DNA of 64,000 bases from the NCBI RefSeq assembly GCF_001431595.1, contig NZ_LDJO01000026.1:124001-188000 (forward strand). The letters are read 5' to 3'. Under the pieces are notes generated by a model. The model did not search any database, was not told the DNA's origin, and was given only the letters and a program-made list of their open reading frames with translations. This DNA is from Stenotrophomonas acidaminiphila (GTDB taxonomy: Bacteria; Pseudomonadota; Gammaproteobacteria; Xanthomonadales; Xanthomonadaceae). Shown here in pieces: positions 35,687 to 44,004 of this stretch. Both the position numbers and the translations under genes were made by a program. Each line of letters begins with the position of its first letter. The stretch's first letter is position 1.

Positions 35687-35920
35687 TTGGAGCCAGAAGT
35701 CGCCTTCGGCAAGGTCTTGCGGGCGCTGCGCAAGCAGGCAGGCCTGTCGCAAGAGCGTCTTGCCTTGGATGCGGACATCCAGCGGAACTACGTTTCCCTG
35801 CTGGAGCGTGGCTTGAACTCGGTCAGCATCAAGGTTCTGTTCAAGCTGGCTGCTCCCCTGAAGACTTCCCCCAGCGAGATGCTGGAGCAGACGGAGCAAC
35901 TGCGAAAACGGCACCGATGA
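35687..35920 (+). CDS. XRE-family HTH transcriptional regulator
   Basis: This 77-residue protein is a single Cro/C1-type HTH domain (FGKVLRALRKQAGLSQERLA, then IQRNYVSLLERGLNSVSIK). It appears to start at TTG 35687. Similar small regulators (often beginning M-x-P-x-x-AFG) are common in mobile elements. It is divergent from the TerB operon, so it is likely to repress that operon and itself through the inverted repeats between them. Confidence 0.85.
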   Translation: MEPEVAFGKVLRALRKQAGLSQERLALDADIQRNYVSLLERGLNSVSIKVLFKLAAPLKTSPSEMLEQTEQLRKRHR

Positions 35921-35987
35921 GGAAGACGTTGCGGCAAAAAAAAGAGTTGCCGCTTGCTTGTGAGAGCCACCGCTCCCCGCAATTGAG

Positions 35988-36089
35988 CTAGTCGTTGTCT
36001 GCCTCGACCCAATCGTTCTTCGACAGGAACGTGCTCAGCCCGTATAGGGCGAAGCCGTACACCAACACACCGCCGATGATCTTGAACAT
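35988..36089 (-). CDS. Tiny membrane protein (33 residues)
   Basis: The ORF encodes MFKIIGGVLVYGFALYGLST followed by FLSKNDWVEADND, a single-span membrane peptide with an acidic C-terminus. It lies at the end of the minus-strand recombination-type module. A damaged paralogue lies just upstream at 36240-36338. Its function is unknown. Confidence 0.5.
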   Translation of the reverse strand: MFKIIGGVLVYGFALYGLSTFLSKNDWVEADND

Positions 36090-36202
36090 GCGCACGTCTC
36101 CTTGCGTGACTTGTCGATGAAAAGAACCATCCATGGCCCTGCTTTCCGTTGCTGACCATCATCCACACCGCTGCGACAGACTGCGTCGCACTACGTTCAC
36201 TT

Positions 36203-36230
36203 GAAAAAGAAAGGAGAGCCGAAGCTCTCC
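36203..36230 (-). terminator. Terminator of the YqaJ/DUF932 module
   Basis: The stem GGAGAGC / GCTCTCC with a TTCG loop (minus-strand sense) is followed by TTTCTTTTTC. It ends the run of minus-strand genes that begins near 39.9 kb. Confidence 0.8.
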
Positions 36231-36239
36231 CATTCCGTG

Positions 36240-36338
36240 GAACCAAGTCATGTATGCGCCCAGCCCGCATATGACAAAGCCCTACACGGCAGTACCGCTG
36301 ACGATCTTCAGCAGAGACCGAGGCTGCACGCCGCTCAT
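36240..36338 (-). pseudogene. Degenerate paralogue of the 33-residue membrane protein
   Basis: The ATG overlaps the stop of the upstream gene (36335-36338, ATGA). The frame reads MSGVQPRSLLKIVSGTAV, then TAG (36282-36284), then GFVICGLGAYMTWF. This aligns with LKIIGGVLVYGF..YGLSTFL of the neighbour. The Tyr codon TAC of the neighbour is TAG here, so one base change has cut the protein to 18 residues. An intended short product cannot be excluded. Confidence 0.5.
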
Positions 36339-37246
36339 GCCGTCTTTCTTTGTGCTGGCAGTTGCACTGCTTTGGCTTCGAGCTTTTCGCGTAGGTCGGT
36401 GGTGTTGATGGTTTTATGCTGCGATGCCTGCTCACCTTCCGCTGGCGGATAGAACTCCTCGACGACCGCCGGCACGTCCTCTTCCAGTTCCTCAAACGCC
36501 CCGTTGGCGAAGCCTTGCCGTGCAGCTTCATCCAATGCAGCCTGGTCGATACCCGCCGCCTTCCTGACGGCATCCCGCTCAACTGCTTCGGCCACGGCAT
36601 GCTCCAGCGTCAGGCCTGTCCGCACCACCAGATCGACGTAGTAGATCGCCGAGCGGTAGCTCATCGTCGTGGACTTGCCCCGCAGCTTCAGTTCCAGCGG
36701 TAGGCAGGACAGCCGGCCACCGGAGACGGCGTTGAAGTAGTGGAGCCGGGCCGCCAACGTACGGATAGTGTTGTAGGAGGTGGTACGCAGCACGAAGCTG
36801 CCCAGGGCATCGTCCTCCCCATCACCGACCACCACGTTCAGGCGTGCATAGGCCTTGCAGTCGCCCTTGGCAAAGGCGCAAGCATCCGGCCCGGGACAGG
36901 GCAGGTTCTCCATGCCGTCCATGCCGGTGCGCCGGCAGGTTTCGCCATTGCCCACGCACACAGGCCGACCGTTCTCCCGGTTGAACAGGGAATAGTCGGC
37001 CCGCAGGTTCAGCGCTGGGTCGTTGAATAGCAGCCGCACCGGGATCGAACGCAGCTTCTGACCGTCGGAAGTCTTGCGCAGCTTCTCGTCCAGCGGATGC
37101 AACAGCCACCCCTCGCGGTTCTGCACTTGGCTGGTCAGAGTGAACTGGTCATCCTTCTCCGGCAGGCGCTTGCCGTTGCGTTCGATGACACGGCCAATGG
37201 AAATCCGCCCGACCACGGGCGGGGTGATAGCCAAGCCTTTCAGCAT
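36335..37246 (-). CDS. Island protein with Cys cluster, likely metal-binding
   Basis: This 303-residue protein has five Cys in a tight cluster (around residues 97-130, CVGNGETC ... CPGPDACAFAKGDC), which suggests a bound metal. Homologues in islands are often named 'hydrolase or metal-binding protein'; they have been proposed to be recombination directionality or ssDNA-related factors. That is weak family memory, not evidence. The N-terminus (LKGLAITPPVVGRISIGRV) is the most conserved-looking part. The start overlaps the YqaJ gene by seven bases, so the two are made together. Confidence 0.6.
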   Translation of the reverse strand: MLKGLAITPPVVGRISIGRVIERNGKRLPEKDDQFTLTSQVQNREGWLLHPLDEKLRKTSDGQKLRSIPVRLLFNDPALNLRADYSLFNRENGRPVCVGNGETCRRTGMDGMENLPCPGPDACAFAKGDCKAYARLNVVVGDGEDDALGSFVLRTTSYNTIRTLAARLHYFNAVSGGRLSCLPLELKLRGKSTTMSYRSAIYYVDLVVRTGLTLEHAVAEAVERDAVRKAAGIDQAALDEAARQGFANGAFEELEEDVPAVVEEFYPPAEGEQASQHKTINTTDLREKLEAKAVQLPAQRKTA

Positions 37247-38229
37247 GACGTGATCTCCTTGATCTCGGTATTGATGCGGAACCGGCGGGAGCCGGGCCGG
37301 GTGACGGTGTAGGCGGCAACGATGGCCGGGTGGTCAGCGGCCAGCCGTTTGGCATCCAGTGCGGTGCCATCCTTGCTGCGGCGATAGATCACCTCGCCAT
37401 GATTCCCAAAGCGAGCTACCGAGGCATCGCCCATGGCCTGTTGCAGGGTCTGCTTGAGCAGCTCGGCGTGCTGTTCCTGTCTGGCCAACGCGGCATTGAC
37501 GGCCACCAATTCGGTGAAGGTTGCCGCCAGCGCTTCGTCCTGGCTGAAATCGACCACGGTGTCCTTGCCGGGGTACAGGCTGCGCAGGGCGCGGGCCGCG
37601 GATTCCGAACCATCAGCAGGCGGTTCGATGTCGTTGACGACGTACTCCCAGAAGCGCGCTTCCAGCACGATCAAGCGACTGATGACCTCCTCGTCCCGCT
37701 CGATACGGTGGATGCGTAACTCCTGCCCGCACAACAGGACAGCCACATCCGCCGCCGGCTTGCCCGTCACCGCCAACTGGTGCTGGACCTGCAACTGGAC
37801 GTACTCCGGTACTCCGTCCTTCCACAAACGCGAACCGAACTCGCCCGCGGTCTTGCACTCCAGGATCTGCACGTCCGGCGAGCCGACGACCTCACGGTCG
37901 ATGTTCGCCAGCATGTAAGGGAAGGAAGGGTGTTGCAGGACAGCGTTGAGCCGCCGCACCCGATGGCCGGTTTGCTCCTGATAGGCCGACGCCACCAGCG
38001 GTTCCAGCAGGGTGCCCCAATAGCGGGGATCGTCTTGCCCGGGCGGTGCTTCTTCGACCGGCTTGCGGCCGGTCTTCTCCTGCCAGAGTTCCAGTTGGCT
38101 CTTGTAGGAGTTCAGACCCACGGCCGTGGCAGCATCCGAACTGCCAATGCCACCGTTGCGCACTTCCAGCCATTGGTGGCGGTCGAGCGTGCGCGTATCG
38201 ACCAGACGTAAGGCTGCATGTTTGCTCAT
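37240..38229 (-). CDS. YqaJ-family phage recombinase/exonuclease
   Basis: The 329-residue protein has the YqaJ nuclease features. It starts near DRHQWLEVRNGGIGSSDAAT (the GIGSSD motif), followed by ESP-type acidic positions in YMLANIDREVV and the catalytic ECKTAGEFG (ExK). Such enzymes degrade one strand of duplex DNA for annealing-type recombination. It overlaps the Cys-cluster gene downstream. Start MSKHAALRLVD (38229) is chosen over upstream starts for family fit; a terminator hairpin precedes it. Confidence 0.85.
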   Translation of the reverse strand: MSKHAALRLVDTRTLDRHQWLEVRNGGIGSSDAATAVGLNSYKSQLELWQEKTGRKPVEEAPPGQDDPRYWGTLLEPLVASAYQEQTGHRVRRLNAVLQHPSFPYMLANIDREVVGSPDVQILECKTAGEFGSRLWKDGVPEYVQLQVQHQLAVTGKPAADVAVLLCGQELRIHRIERDEEVISRLIVLEARFWEYVVNDIEPPADGSESAARALRSLYPGKDTVVDFSQDEALAATFTELVAVNAALARQEQHAELLKQTLQQAMGDASVARFGNHGEVIYRRSKDGTALDAKRLAADHPAIVAAYTVTRPGSRRFRINTEIKEITSC

Positions 38230-38245
38230 GGTGTTCTCCAGACAT

Positions 38246-38281
38246 AAAAAGGCCCGACCGATGCAGTGCATCGGCCGGGCC
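38246..38281 (-). terminator. Hairpin with T-run between the 150-residue gene and yqaJ
   Basis: On the minus strand, GGCCCG-x-CCGATGCA pairs with its complement and is followed by TTTTTATG. It lies between the 150-residue gene and the YqaJ gene and would reduce read-through, or mark a separate promoter for the recombination genes. Confidence 0.6.
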
Positions 38282-38304
38282 ATGGGGGTGGGTTCAACAA
38301 CGGG

Positions 38305-38757
38305 TCACGAACTGGAGCGGTAGTAGATGTCCCAGCCACGACGCTGCAACTGGCGGGCGGCAGCAATGACCTTCTGGGTGTAGGCCAGTTCGCTGCCGGC
38401 CAACGTGCTGCCGTCATCCACGACAAAGTGCTCGGTGACGCTGAGCGGGTCGTCGTCCACCTGATCCAGCGCATCCTCCAGTTCTTCGAGCGCGCTGTTG
38501 CCGACACGGACGGGGCGGTTGTCGTCGTTGCCTTCTTGCAGGTTGTTGACGAACCAGTAGTGCAACGGCCAGAACGTACGCCAATAGCCCAGACGCACCA
38601 TCACCGCCGATACCTCCAGCGAGGCGGGATCATTGATGGGCTTGGCCATGGGTGCGACGTATCCGATGGCATCGCTGATGGCTTTGCGAGTGGGGGCCAA
38701 GGTGGCATCGCCCGGTGCGACGGAGCACCGGGCTTCCAGGTACATGTCCAATGCCAT
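38305..38757 (-). CDS. Hypothetical island protein (150 residues)
   Basis: The protein is an acidic globular type starting MALDMYLEARCSVAPGDA. It has two Trp/Tyr-rich segments (GYWRTFWPLHYWFVNN) and ends with QKVIAAARQLQRRGWDIYYR. Genes like this often lie beside DUF932 genes in islands, but no domain is recognised. It is 10 bp from the DUF932 stop, in the same operon. The start 38757 is chosen because upstream sense is non-coding and overlaps DUF932. Confidence 0.6.
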   Translation of the reverse strand: MALDMYLEARCSVAPGDATLAPTRKAISDAIGYVAPMAKPINDPASLEVSAVMVRLGYWRTFWPLHYWFVNNLQEGNDDNRPVRVGNSALEELEDALDQVDDDPLSVTEHFVVDDGSTLAGSELAYTQKVIAAARQLQRRGWDIYYRSSS

Positions 38758-38767
38758 AGCGACGCCC

Positions 38768-39724
38768 TCACGCCACCAGGCGCATGACTTCATCCCATGC
38801 GCGCTGCTTGATCTGCGCCCCTTGCCCGAACCAGGCGGCATCACGACGGTGGTCGTCGCTGCGGGCACGCCGGTGATGATCGACGTACTCGGTGACGCTG
38901 TTGAGCAGCCCCCATGCCGTGCCTCGGCTGGATGCCAACAACGCGCCACGGCCACCGCCCTCGTACAGCGCTCGAACGCTTCCCAGCGCCTGCTCGTTGA
39001 CCACATCGACCTTGCTGTCCGGCCCTTGGTAGGTGAGCACCCGCCGCAGCACGCCTTCCACCGAATCCGGATCGACCGGGCGGTCGCATAGCGCCTTCAT
39101 CCGTGCCACGAAGCCATCCCATGCCGAGACGGTGATGCCCAGTTGGCGCTTCACCGCGTCCGGATCGAACTGGCTGCGGTGCGGCACCTTGATGGCCCCT
39201 TTCCCCTGGCCCAGGGCGATCTGCAAGGTGTTGTTGCAGACCACACGCACCGAGGTGAACTGCGCGGTGGTGGCGAGCGTGCCGTCGCAGGCGGTCGCCA
39301 GCAGCAGGTAGCCATCCACCTTGTCGCGGCCCTTGAGCGAGGTGCTTTGCCCGGTGCGGGCCATCGCCCAGAATTTCTTGCCGCCCTTGAGTACGCCGGC
39401 CGTCTCCAGCTCGAAGCCGCTGTACTGGGTGAGGTCGCGGTAGAACTCCAGGATCTCGCCCGGTTGGACGACCTGAAAGCGCTTGGACACCACGGCCAGT
39501 GGTGCGCGGGTGTCGGAGCGGTACAGCACCTTCTGCTCCGGGAAGGAGTGGATGGAGCCAATGGTGTTGTTGCCGGAGATGAAGCGGACTTCGGAGTTCT
39601 CGATCTCCCAGTCCATGCCGGCCTGCCGCTTCCACACCTCGATGGGTTGTTGCGGCTCCAGCTTGTTGCCAAGGCCGTGCCACGGCTTCTCGCCGGCATA
39701 GGCCATCGTTTGTACTAGATGCAT
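38768..39724 (-). CDS. DUF932 family (phage/plasmid-like) protein
   Basis: The 318-residue protein matches the DUF932 (phage-plasmid-like, TIGR03299) family. Its start is MHLVQTMAYAGEKPWHGLG, followed by YRSDTRAPLAVVSKRFQVVQ and VRVVCNNTLQIALGQGKG. These are common in islands and plasmids near recombination genes, but the function is unknown. It heads a minus-strand set with the 150-residue gene, YqaJ and the Cys-cluster gene. Confidence 0.85.
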   Translation of the reverse strand: MHLVQTMAYAGEKPWHGLGNKLEPQQPIEVWKRQAGMDWEIENSEVRFISGNNTIGSIHSFPEQKVLYRSDTRAPLAVVSKRFQVVQPGEILEFYRDLTQYSGFELETAGVLKGGKKFWAMARTGQSTSLKGRDKVDGYLLLATACDGTLATTAQFTSVRVVCNNTLQIALGQGKGAIKVPHRSQFDPDAVKRQLGITVSAWDGFVARMKALCDRPVDPDSVEGVLRRVLTYQGPDSKVDVVNEQALGSVRALYEGGGRGALLASSRGTAWGLLNSVTEYVDHHRRARSDDHRRDAAWFGQGAQIKQRAWDEVMRLVA

Positions 39725-39756
39725 GGGAACTCCTTTTTTTGACGGCACAAAAGCAG

Positions 39757-39782
39757 AAGGCCCGCCAGGAATGGCGGGCCTT
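39757..39782 (-). terminator. Hairpin upstream of the DUF932 gene
   Basis: A 10-bp perfect stem (AAGGCCCGCC / GGCGGGCCTT, six-base loop) lies 32 bases before the DUF932 start. On the minus strand it is followed by CTGCTTTTG, a weak T-run. It could attenuate transcripts coming from the 32-residue gene. Confidence 0.5.
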
Positions 39783-39801
39783 CTGGTGCCAGATCACTGG
39801 C

Positions 39802-39900
39802 TTAGGGAATGCGCATGTCGCGCCTGGTCAGCAGGCTCACAACAACTACAGCGGCCAGCGTTACAAGCTGAATAATCGTCTCCTTGGTGTCATCGTGCAT
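39802..39900 (-). CDS. Tiny membrane protein (32 residues)
   Basis: The ORF encodes MHDDTKETIIQLVTLAAVVV plus VSLLTRRDMRIP: a short acidic start, one membrane segment and a basic end. It precedes the DUF932 gene on the same strand. No ribosome site is compelling (AGCTATGC). Its function is unknown. Confidence 0.4.
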   Translation of the reverse strand: MHDDTKETIIQLVTLAAVVVVSLLTRRDMRIP

Positions 39901-40334
39901 AGCTCGATCCTTGCCGTAAGCGCTGGGGACGTAGCGCTCAAACGTGAAGCGAGGATGCCCCGCGCTTCAGATAGGTATTAAGGATCTGAAAAATTTTTGA
40001 ATCGCGGCAATGTAGTAGTCGCCCAAGCTGCTCTGATGAGCCCGGCGCACTTGAAGGATCCCCCTATCGGAATGGCCCTAACCCACCGGGTGTTGGCTGC
40101 CTTGCCGTTAACGATGACGCCCACCGAAACGGCCACTAGAAAGTCGTGGAAGGGGGCCAATGCCGATTAGGGCCGCACACGGCGCGATGCTTGCCGCCCG
40201 AATGACCACTATCGGCCACTGCAATCGGTCGCCATGACCGCTGGTCGGCCTCGAATATGACCAGCCTTATATGCCCCCGCAAACAGCGCCTCGCGGTTTT
40301 CTCGTGCTGTTCCGTCTGGATGGCCGGAGGGGAG
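39901..40334. other. Gap in the island without a confident gene
   Basis: A minus-strand frame at 39978-40160 could encode 60 residues (MAPFHDFLVAVSVGVIVNGK and onwards), but composition and start are weak. Promoters for the minus-strand genes on the left probably lie near 39.9-40.0 kb. Nothing else is visible. Confidence 0.3.
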
Positions 40335-41519
40335 CTATGTGTAGAAAGCGAGCTGATCGAGGGTCAGGATCACCTGCAGGGCTCGCGTCATCGTGTAGCT
40401 GTCCTGCGCCGCTGCTCCGTGGCCGACGGCATGACGCGATCCCGCCATGCCAGTCCCTGCCATGGGGTCGAAATTCGCGAACGTATGGGCGGCGAGGTAG
40501 CGCCCGAACGCGGCGGGAAGGAAAAGCGTGTCCGGGCCGCCCGTGCGTTGTTCGGCGGATGCCTGTGCGAACGCCAGCAAGTCCCTAATCTTCGCACCTT
40601 GACCGTCATGTGTGGCCTTGTGGGCATCGTTCAGGATGCCCTCAATCTCGGTCAGGATGATCTTGATGACCGAAATGGGCTTCTGGCCTGTAAAGGCTTC
40701 GACCGCCTCCCTGAGTAGTGCCTCCCTCGCCGCGAAATGCGGTTTTGCCGCCCAGCGCTTAAGGAGATGACCAAGGCGGTCTGCATCGAACGCTGCGATG
40801 AGTTTCGGTTCGATCTCGGCGAGGTCAAACCCGGCCTCTGCTTGCTGGGCGAGGTCGCGAAACTCGGAGGTAATGATCTCGACAAACGGGAACCATCCCG
40901 CCGCGACCAGTGCGTCGAAGACAGCCGGATTGCTCACCACCTGGTAGAGATGCCGATAGCGCAGCCTCCGATGCAGCGTCCCGAGCATGGTCTGGAAGCC
41001 CTCAAGGTCGAGCTTACCTTCAGGGTTGAAGTCAAATGCGAGTCCGAAGCTCCAGCCCTCCCGGAAGAGGCAGAGAACCTTGTCCTGAACGTCGATCTCA
41101 ACACAAGGAAAGCTCATCCCCGTCACGTCTGCAATGTCGCTCTCGAAAACTACAGTACGCGCCTCAATGGCCCGCTTTACGGTGCAGCGCATCGCGACCG
41201 CCGCCGTGTCCACCCACAGCTCGGCGCTACCGTCTGGCCTGAGGACAAAGAGGACCGTGTCGGCCCGTCGCAGGTTGACGCCCACGCCAGCCTTTTCGGC
41301 CATGTGGCGGATGACTCCGTCCAGACTGTCAGCTAGCCGGTGAAAGAGCGGTTCGTCCGAAGTCAGGGCGAGCCGTGTCCAAACCTCGACGGTCTGCTGA
41401 CCAAGCTTTGCCGGTTCAGCAGCGAAGCCGCCCAACAGTTCGACATCCTTGAACCGAAGTGGCTCGCCGCTATTGCGAACGCCCAACGCAGCCGCTGGGA
41501 TTGCCGATGCATCATCCAT
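40335..41519 (-). CDS. Unknown protein with C-terminal HEPN-like motif
   Basis: This 394-residue protein is mostly helical and unrecognised in its first 300 residues. The last 40 residues contain GMAGSRHAVGHGAAAQDSYT, then LQVILTLDQLAFY. R-x4-H (RHAVGH), followed by a helix, is the catalytic pattern of HEPN ribonucleases, and the shape (RHxxxHG, then a hydrophobic helix with LDQL) recurs at the C-terminus of abortive-infection-type proteins. The gene is near a methyltransferase set, 187 bp downstream of the nuclease-like gene on the same strand. RNase action is an inference. Confidence 0.55.
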   Translation of the reverse strand: MDDASAIPAAALGVRNSGEPLRFKDVELLGGFAAEPAKLGQQTVEVWTRLALTSDEPLFHRLADSLDGVIRHMAEKAGVGVNLRRADTVLFVLRPDGSAELWVDTAAVAMRCTVKRAIEARTVVFESDIADVTGMSFPCVEIDVQDKVLCLFREGWSFGLAFDFNPEGKLDLEGFQTMLGTLHRRLRYRHLYQVVSNPAVFDALVAAGWFPFVEIITSEFRDLAQQAEAGFDLAEIEPKLIAAFDADRLGHLLKRWAAKPHFAAREALLREAVEAFTGQKPISVIKIILTEIEGILNDAHKATHDGQGAKIRDLLAFAQASAEQRTGGPDTLFLPAAFGRYLAAHTFANFDPMAGTGMAGSRHAVGHGAAAQDSYTMTRALQVILTLDQLAFYT

Positions 41520-41706
41520 CTTATCTACAATGCGGTCATTCCTATCGAGCCACTATGGCACGTGTATTAGCCACGACGCGAGCAGCCTTATGTCATCCGT
41601 CGCTCTTTTAGCGCCGAGTTTTGCAAGGCTGCTACGGGTCAGCTAGCACCTACCGACCAAGAGTAGACGCTCGCATCTCCAGAACCAAGCAAAGCTGAGA
41701 TACCCC

Positions 41707-42888
41707 TTATGCCCGATAGCTGCCAGGCGCTTCCTTCAATGCGAGCGACGGATTTTTGTAGTCATCCATCACTTTGAACTCATCTGAAAGGCGAACTATC
41801 CTGAGTCGGTCTATTATAATTGTGCACGATATATCCGGACGCCGCTGCCAATCAAAACCTTCGTCGGCCACAGCCACTAAATCAAGGGGCATAAAATAAT
41901 AGGCAGCCCAAGGATGCTGCATCTGCATGTAACCCATATTGGCCGGGGTCGCCTCCAACTGCTTCAGCGACCATTTCTCTGCGGTACATCCACATTGAGC
42001 AGCCGCGGCCGGAATACCTATCCGCCCGTCATTTCCCATGGGGTGCCAAGCGACCAAGTCCAAGCCCCCATCACCCGAATTTCTTTTTTTGAACTGTTTT
42101 TTACTGAGATTAAATTCAGCACGCCAGTCCTTCGCTAAGGCTTTCAATTTAAAATGAAGATGCCCTTTGTAGCGAGTACTACCTTTGGCACCGAATCGAT
42201 GGACCTCCCAACCAGGAGGCATTAGCCCTCTAAAAATCTTCGCCGAGATTTCTTCAAAATGCTCAGTAAGTTCGCCCCGACGCCCAAGGCTGATCAGTCT
42301 AAGCGAAGAGGACAGCAACAGTTCCAAGTAGAGGTTCTGCGCAGAAGTCCGGTCATCAGCCAACGAGATCTCTTGACCATCGTCGCTTATGACGAAGGGA
42401 TACGCGGTGCCGAATACTTGGCTTCGCACGGAAAAATGTGAGAAAAGATCCGCTGCGTGTGCTTCACGGCGGTCGTCCACGGGTAGCGCTCTCAGTGCTT
42501 CCTCATCCGCTTCATGCCCCTCGTTATCCGCGACTACGCCATCAGCCTCATCGCCCTCATACTCTTCAAGCTCGTCTTCATGCTCGACTCCCTCTGTGAG
42601 GATCTCCATTTCCCCGAGTTCGGTCGTGCATTCCAACAAATCACCGCGGGAGAAACGCCTATCAGGACTTGCCAAGCATCGCACTTCGATGTAGTCACAC
42701 CAAAGATAGAAGTCACTCGAGGTAGGCGGCTTATCCAGCCCCCTGAACAGAATTTCCTTCGGCTTTTTATTGCCAGCCCCTTTCTTCGCCGCTCCCTTCG
42801 CGGCCAACTTCTTTCCTACGATCTTTGCGTTCACTGGCTCCTGTGCCGCAGCAGGCGGAGCATTTACGCCACGAGGATCCTTAGGCAT
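41707..42888 (-). CDS. Putative restriction-endonuclease-like protein next to ParB-like and Dcm genes
   Basis: The 393-residue protein has a Lys/Ala-rich start (like a histone tail), an acidic central stretch (EHEDELEEYEGDEADGVV), and a C-terminal domain with DGGLDLVAWHPMG ... AAAAQCGCTAEKW. That spacing of D-G-x-D and Q-C-x-C resembles nuclease partners of DNA-modification systems (PD-D/ExK-like with an unusual end). The assignment rests on pattern memory. It overlaps the ParB-like gene by eight bases if ATG 42888 is used; an upstream ATG at 42909 is possible. Function is likely DNA cleavage or sensing linked to the methyltransferase. Confidence 0.55.
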   Translation of the reverse strand: MPKDPRGVNAPPAAAQEPVNAKIVGKKLAAKGAAKKGAGNKKPKEILFRGLDKPPTSSDFYLWCDYIEVRCLASPDRRFSRGDLLECTTELGEMEILTEGVEHEDELEEYEGDEADGVVADNEGHEADEEALRALPVDDRREAHAADLFSHFSVRSQVFGTAYPFVISDDGQEISLADDRTSAQNLYLELLLSSSLRLISLGRRGELTEHFEEISAKIFRGLMPPGWEVHRFGAKGSTRYKGHLHFKLKALAKDWRAEFNLSKKQFKKRNSGDGGLDLVAWHPMGNDGRIGIPAAAAQCGCTAEKWSLKQLEATPANMGYMQMQHPWAAYYFMPLDLVAVADEGFDWQRRPDISCTIIIDRLRIVRLSDEFKVMDDYKNPSLALKEAPGSYRA

Positions 42889-43999
42889 CTTCTTCCTCGT
42901 CGATTGCATCCTGCAAAGCGACCATGAGTTGCAGGCGAATCATTTTCGCCTGCTTGGAAATCGTCTCGGCCATCTCCACGTGCTGAGCAGTTACTCCAGA
43001 GACTTGGGGCACAATCTCCCACAGGCTAGCCAGACGCTTGGTCACCACTCCAAGGGCTTCAGTTAGTGCGACGGCTGGCCCTTTACTAAGCGAGAACGCT
43101 TGATCAAGGTTACCGTGCCGGCTCAGATCCTTCACCGCAGAGGGTGAAGCAACAATCGCAGCCAACTTCTTCAGGTTGCGCGATTCACGAACGATACTTT
43201 TCCTGGACTCCCCTTTAACAAATGTCCACTCAAAAAGTAACTTCAGATTCTTTCTTTTAACATTATTTTGAGATGCATCAGAAGGCCCATTTATACCAAT
43301 AAAATCGACGATGTTTGCGTAGCTAAGCGCCGTGGTCAGAATGGAAAAATCGATATCATCCGTCTGTATTTTCAGCTTAAAGAAATTCTCAGCCTCAGCC
43401 TTTTCATAAAGGGATAGCGCCGCAAGCACCTGCCCGATATACGCACCTTTACTGCCGGTCTCCTTGGCCAAGGCCCGCAGGCTGGCATCATAGGACAGGT
43501 GAGAATAGTATTCTTCGCGGAGCCGCTTGATGTACCTGGCCTTCTGGAGCGCACTCCAAGCCTTTACGCCAGTGATGTGCCTGAAGCCAAGATATCTGAG
43601 AATTGCAGTGCGATCAGGAAAGATAAGACACGGCACATCTTTCGTCTGAACAGTTGCGTTTCTTACAGCATTCTCGATCGATATCCTTCCCGACGGCGCT
43701 TCGATTTCCCCGCTCAACATTTTGAGCGCAGCAAGGCGCCGATTTCCCTCAAGTACAACGTAGCCACCCAAACCTTTAATGACCAAAAGGGGCTCGCCGA
43801 CAAAATATCCCTGATTTCCGATTGATTCTATCAGCTCAAGCAGCCGCTCATCCCTGATGAACCTCTCGATCAATACTTCTTCCGCCCCCTGATTGATCTC
43901 CGGCGGGAACCGCGGATTTTCAGGATCAAAGATCAGCTCACCGATCGGAATCCTTTTCGGAACCGGCTCCAAGGTGACCTTCTTTTGTGGATGCGCCAT
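42881..43999 (-). CDS. ParB/Srx-domain protein
   Basis: The 372-residue protein starts with a ParB N-terminal-type domain: RIPIGELIFDPENPRFPPE, then LIESIGNQGYFVGEPLLVIK and VLEGNRRLAALKMLSG. The ENPR and EGNRR positions are the conserved CTP/DNA-handling motifs. A helical part with a KB-like segment follows (SALQKARYIKRLREEYY, ASLRALAKETGSKGAYIGQV). It lies between dcm and the nuclease-like gene. ATG 43999 is used; a GTG at 44008, overlapping the dcm stop, is also possible. ParB-like proteins that are not partition proteins occur in modification systems. Confidence 0.75.
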   Translation of the reverse strand: MAHPQKKVTLEPVPKRIPIGELIFDPENPRFPPEINQGAEEVLIERFIRDERLLELIESIGNQGYFVGEPLLVIKGLGGYVVLEGNRRLAALKMLSGEIEAPSGRISIENAVRNATVQTKDVPCLIFPDRTAILRYLGFRHITGVKAWSALQKARYIKRLREEYYSHLSYDASLRALAKETGSKGAYIGQVLAALSLYEKAEAENFFKLKIQTDDIDFSILTTALSYANIVDFIGINGPSDASQNNVKRKNLKLLFEWTFVKGESRKSIVRESRNLKKLAAIVASPSAVKDLSRHGNLDQAFSLSKGPAVALTEALGVVTKRLASLWEIVPQVSGVTAQHVEMAETISKQAKMIRLQLMVALQDAIDEEEDA

Positions 44000-44004
44000 A
44001 TAAA

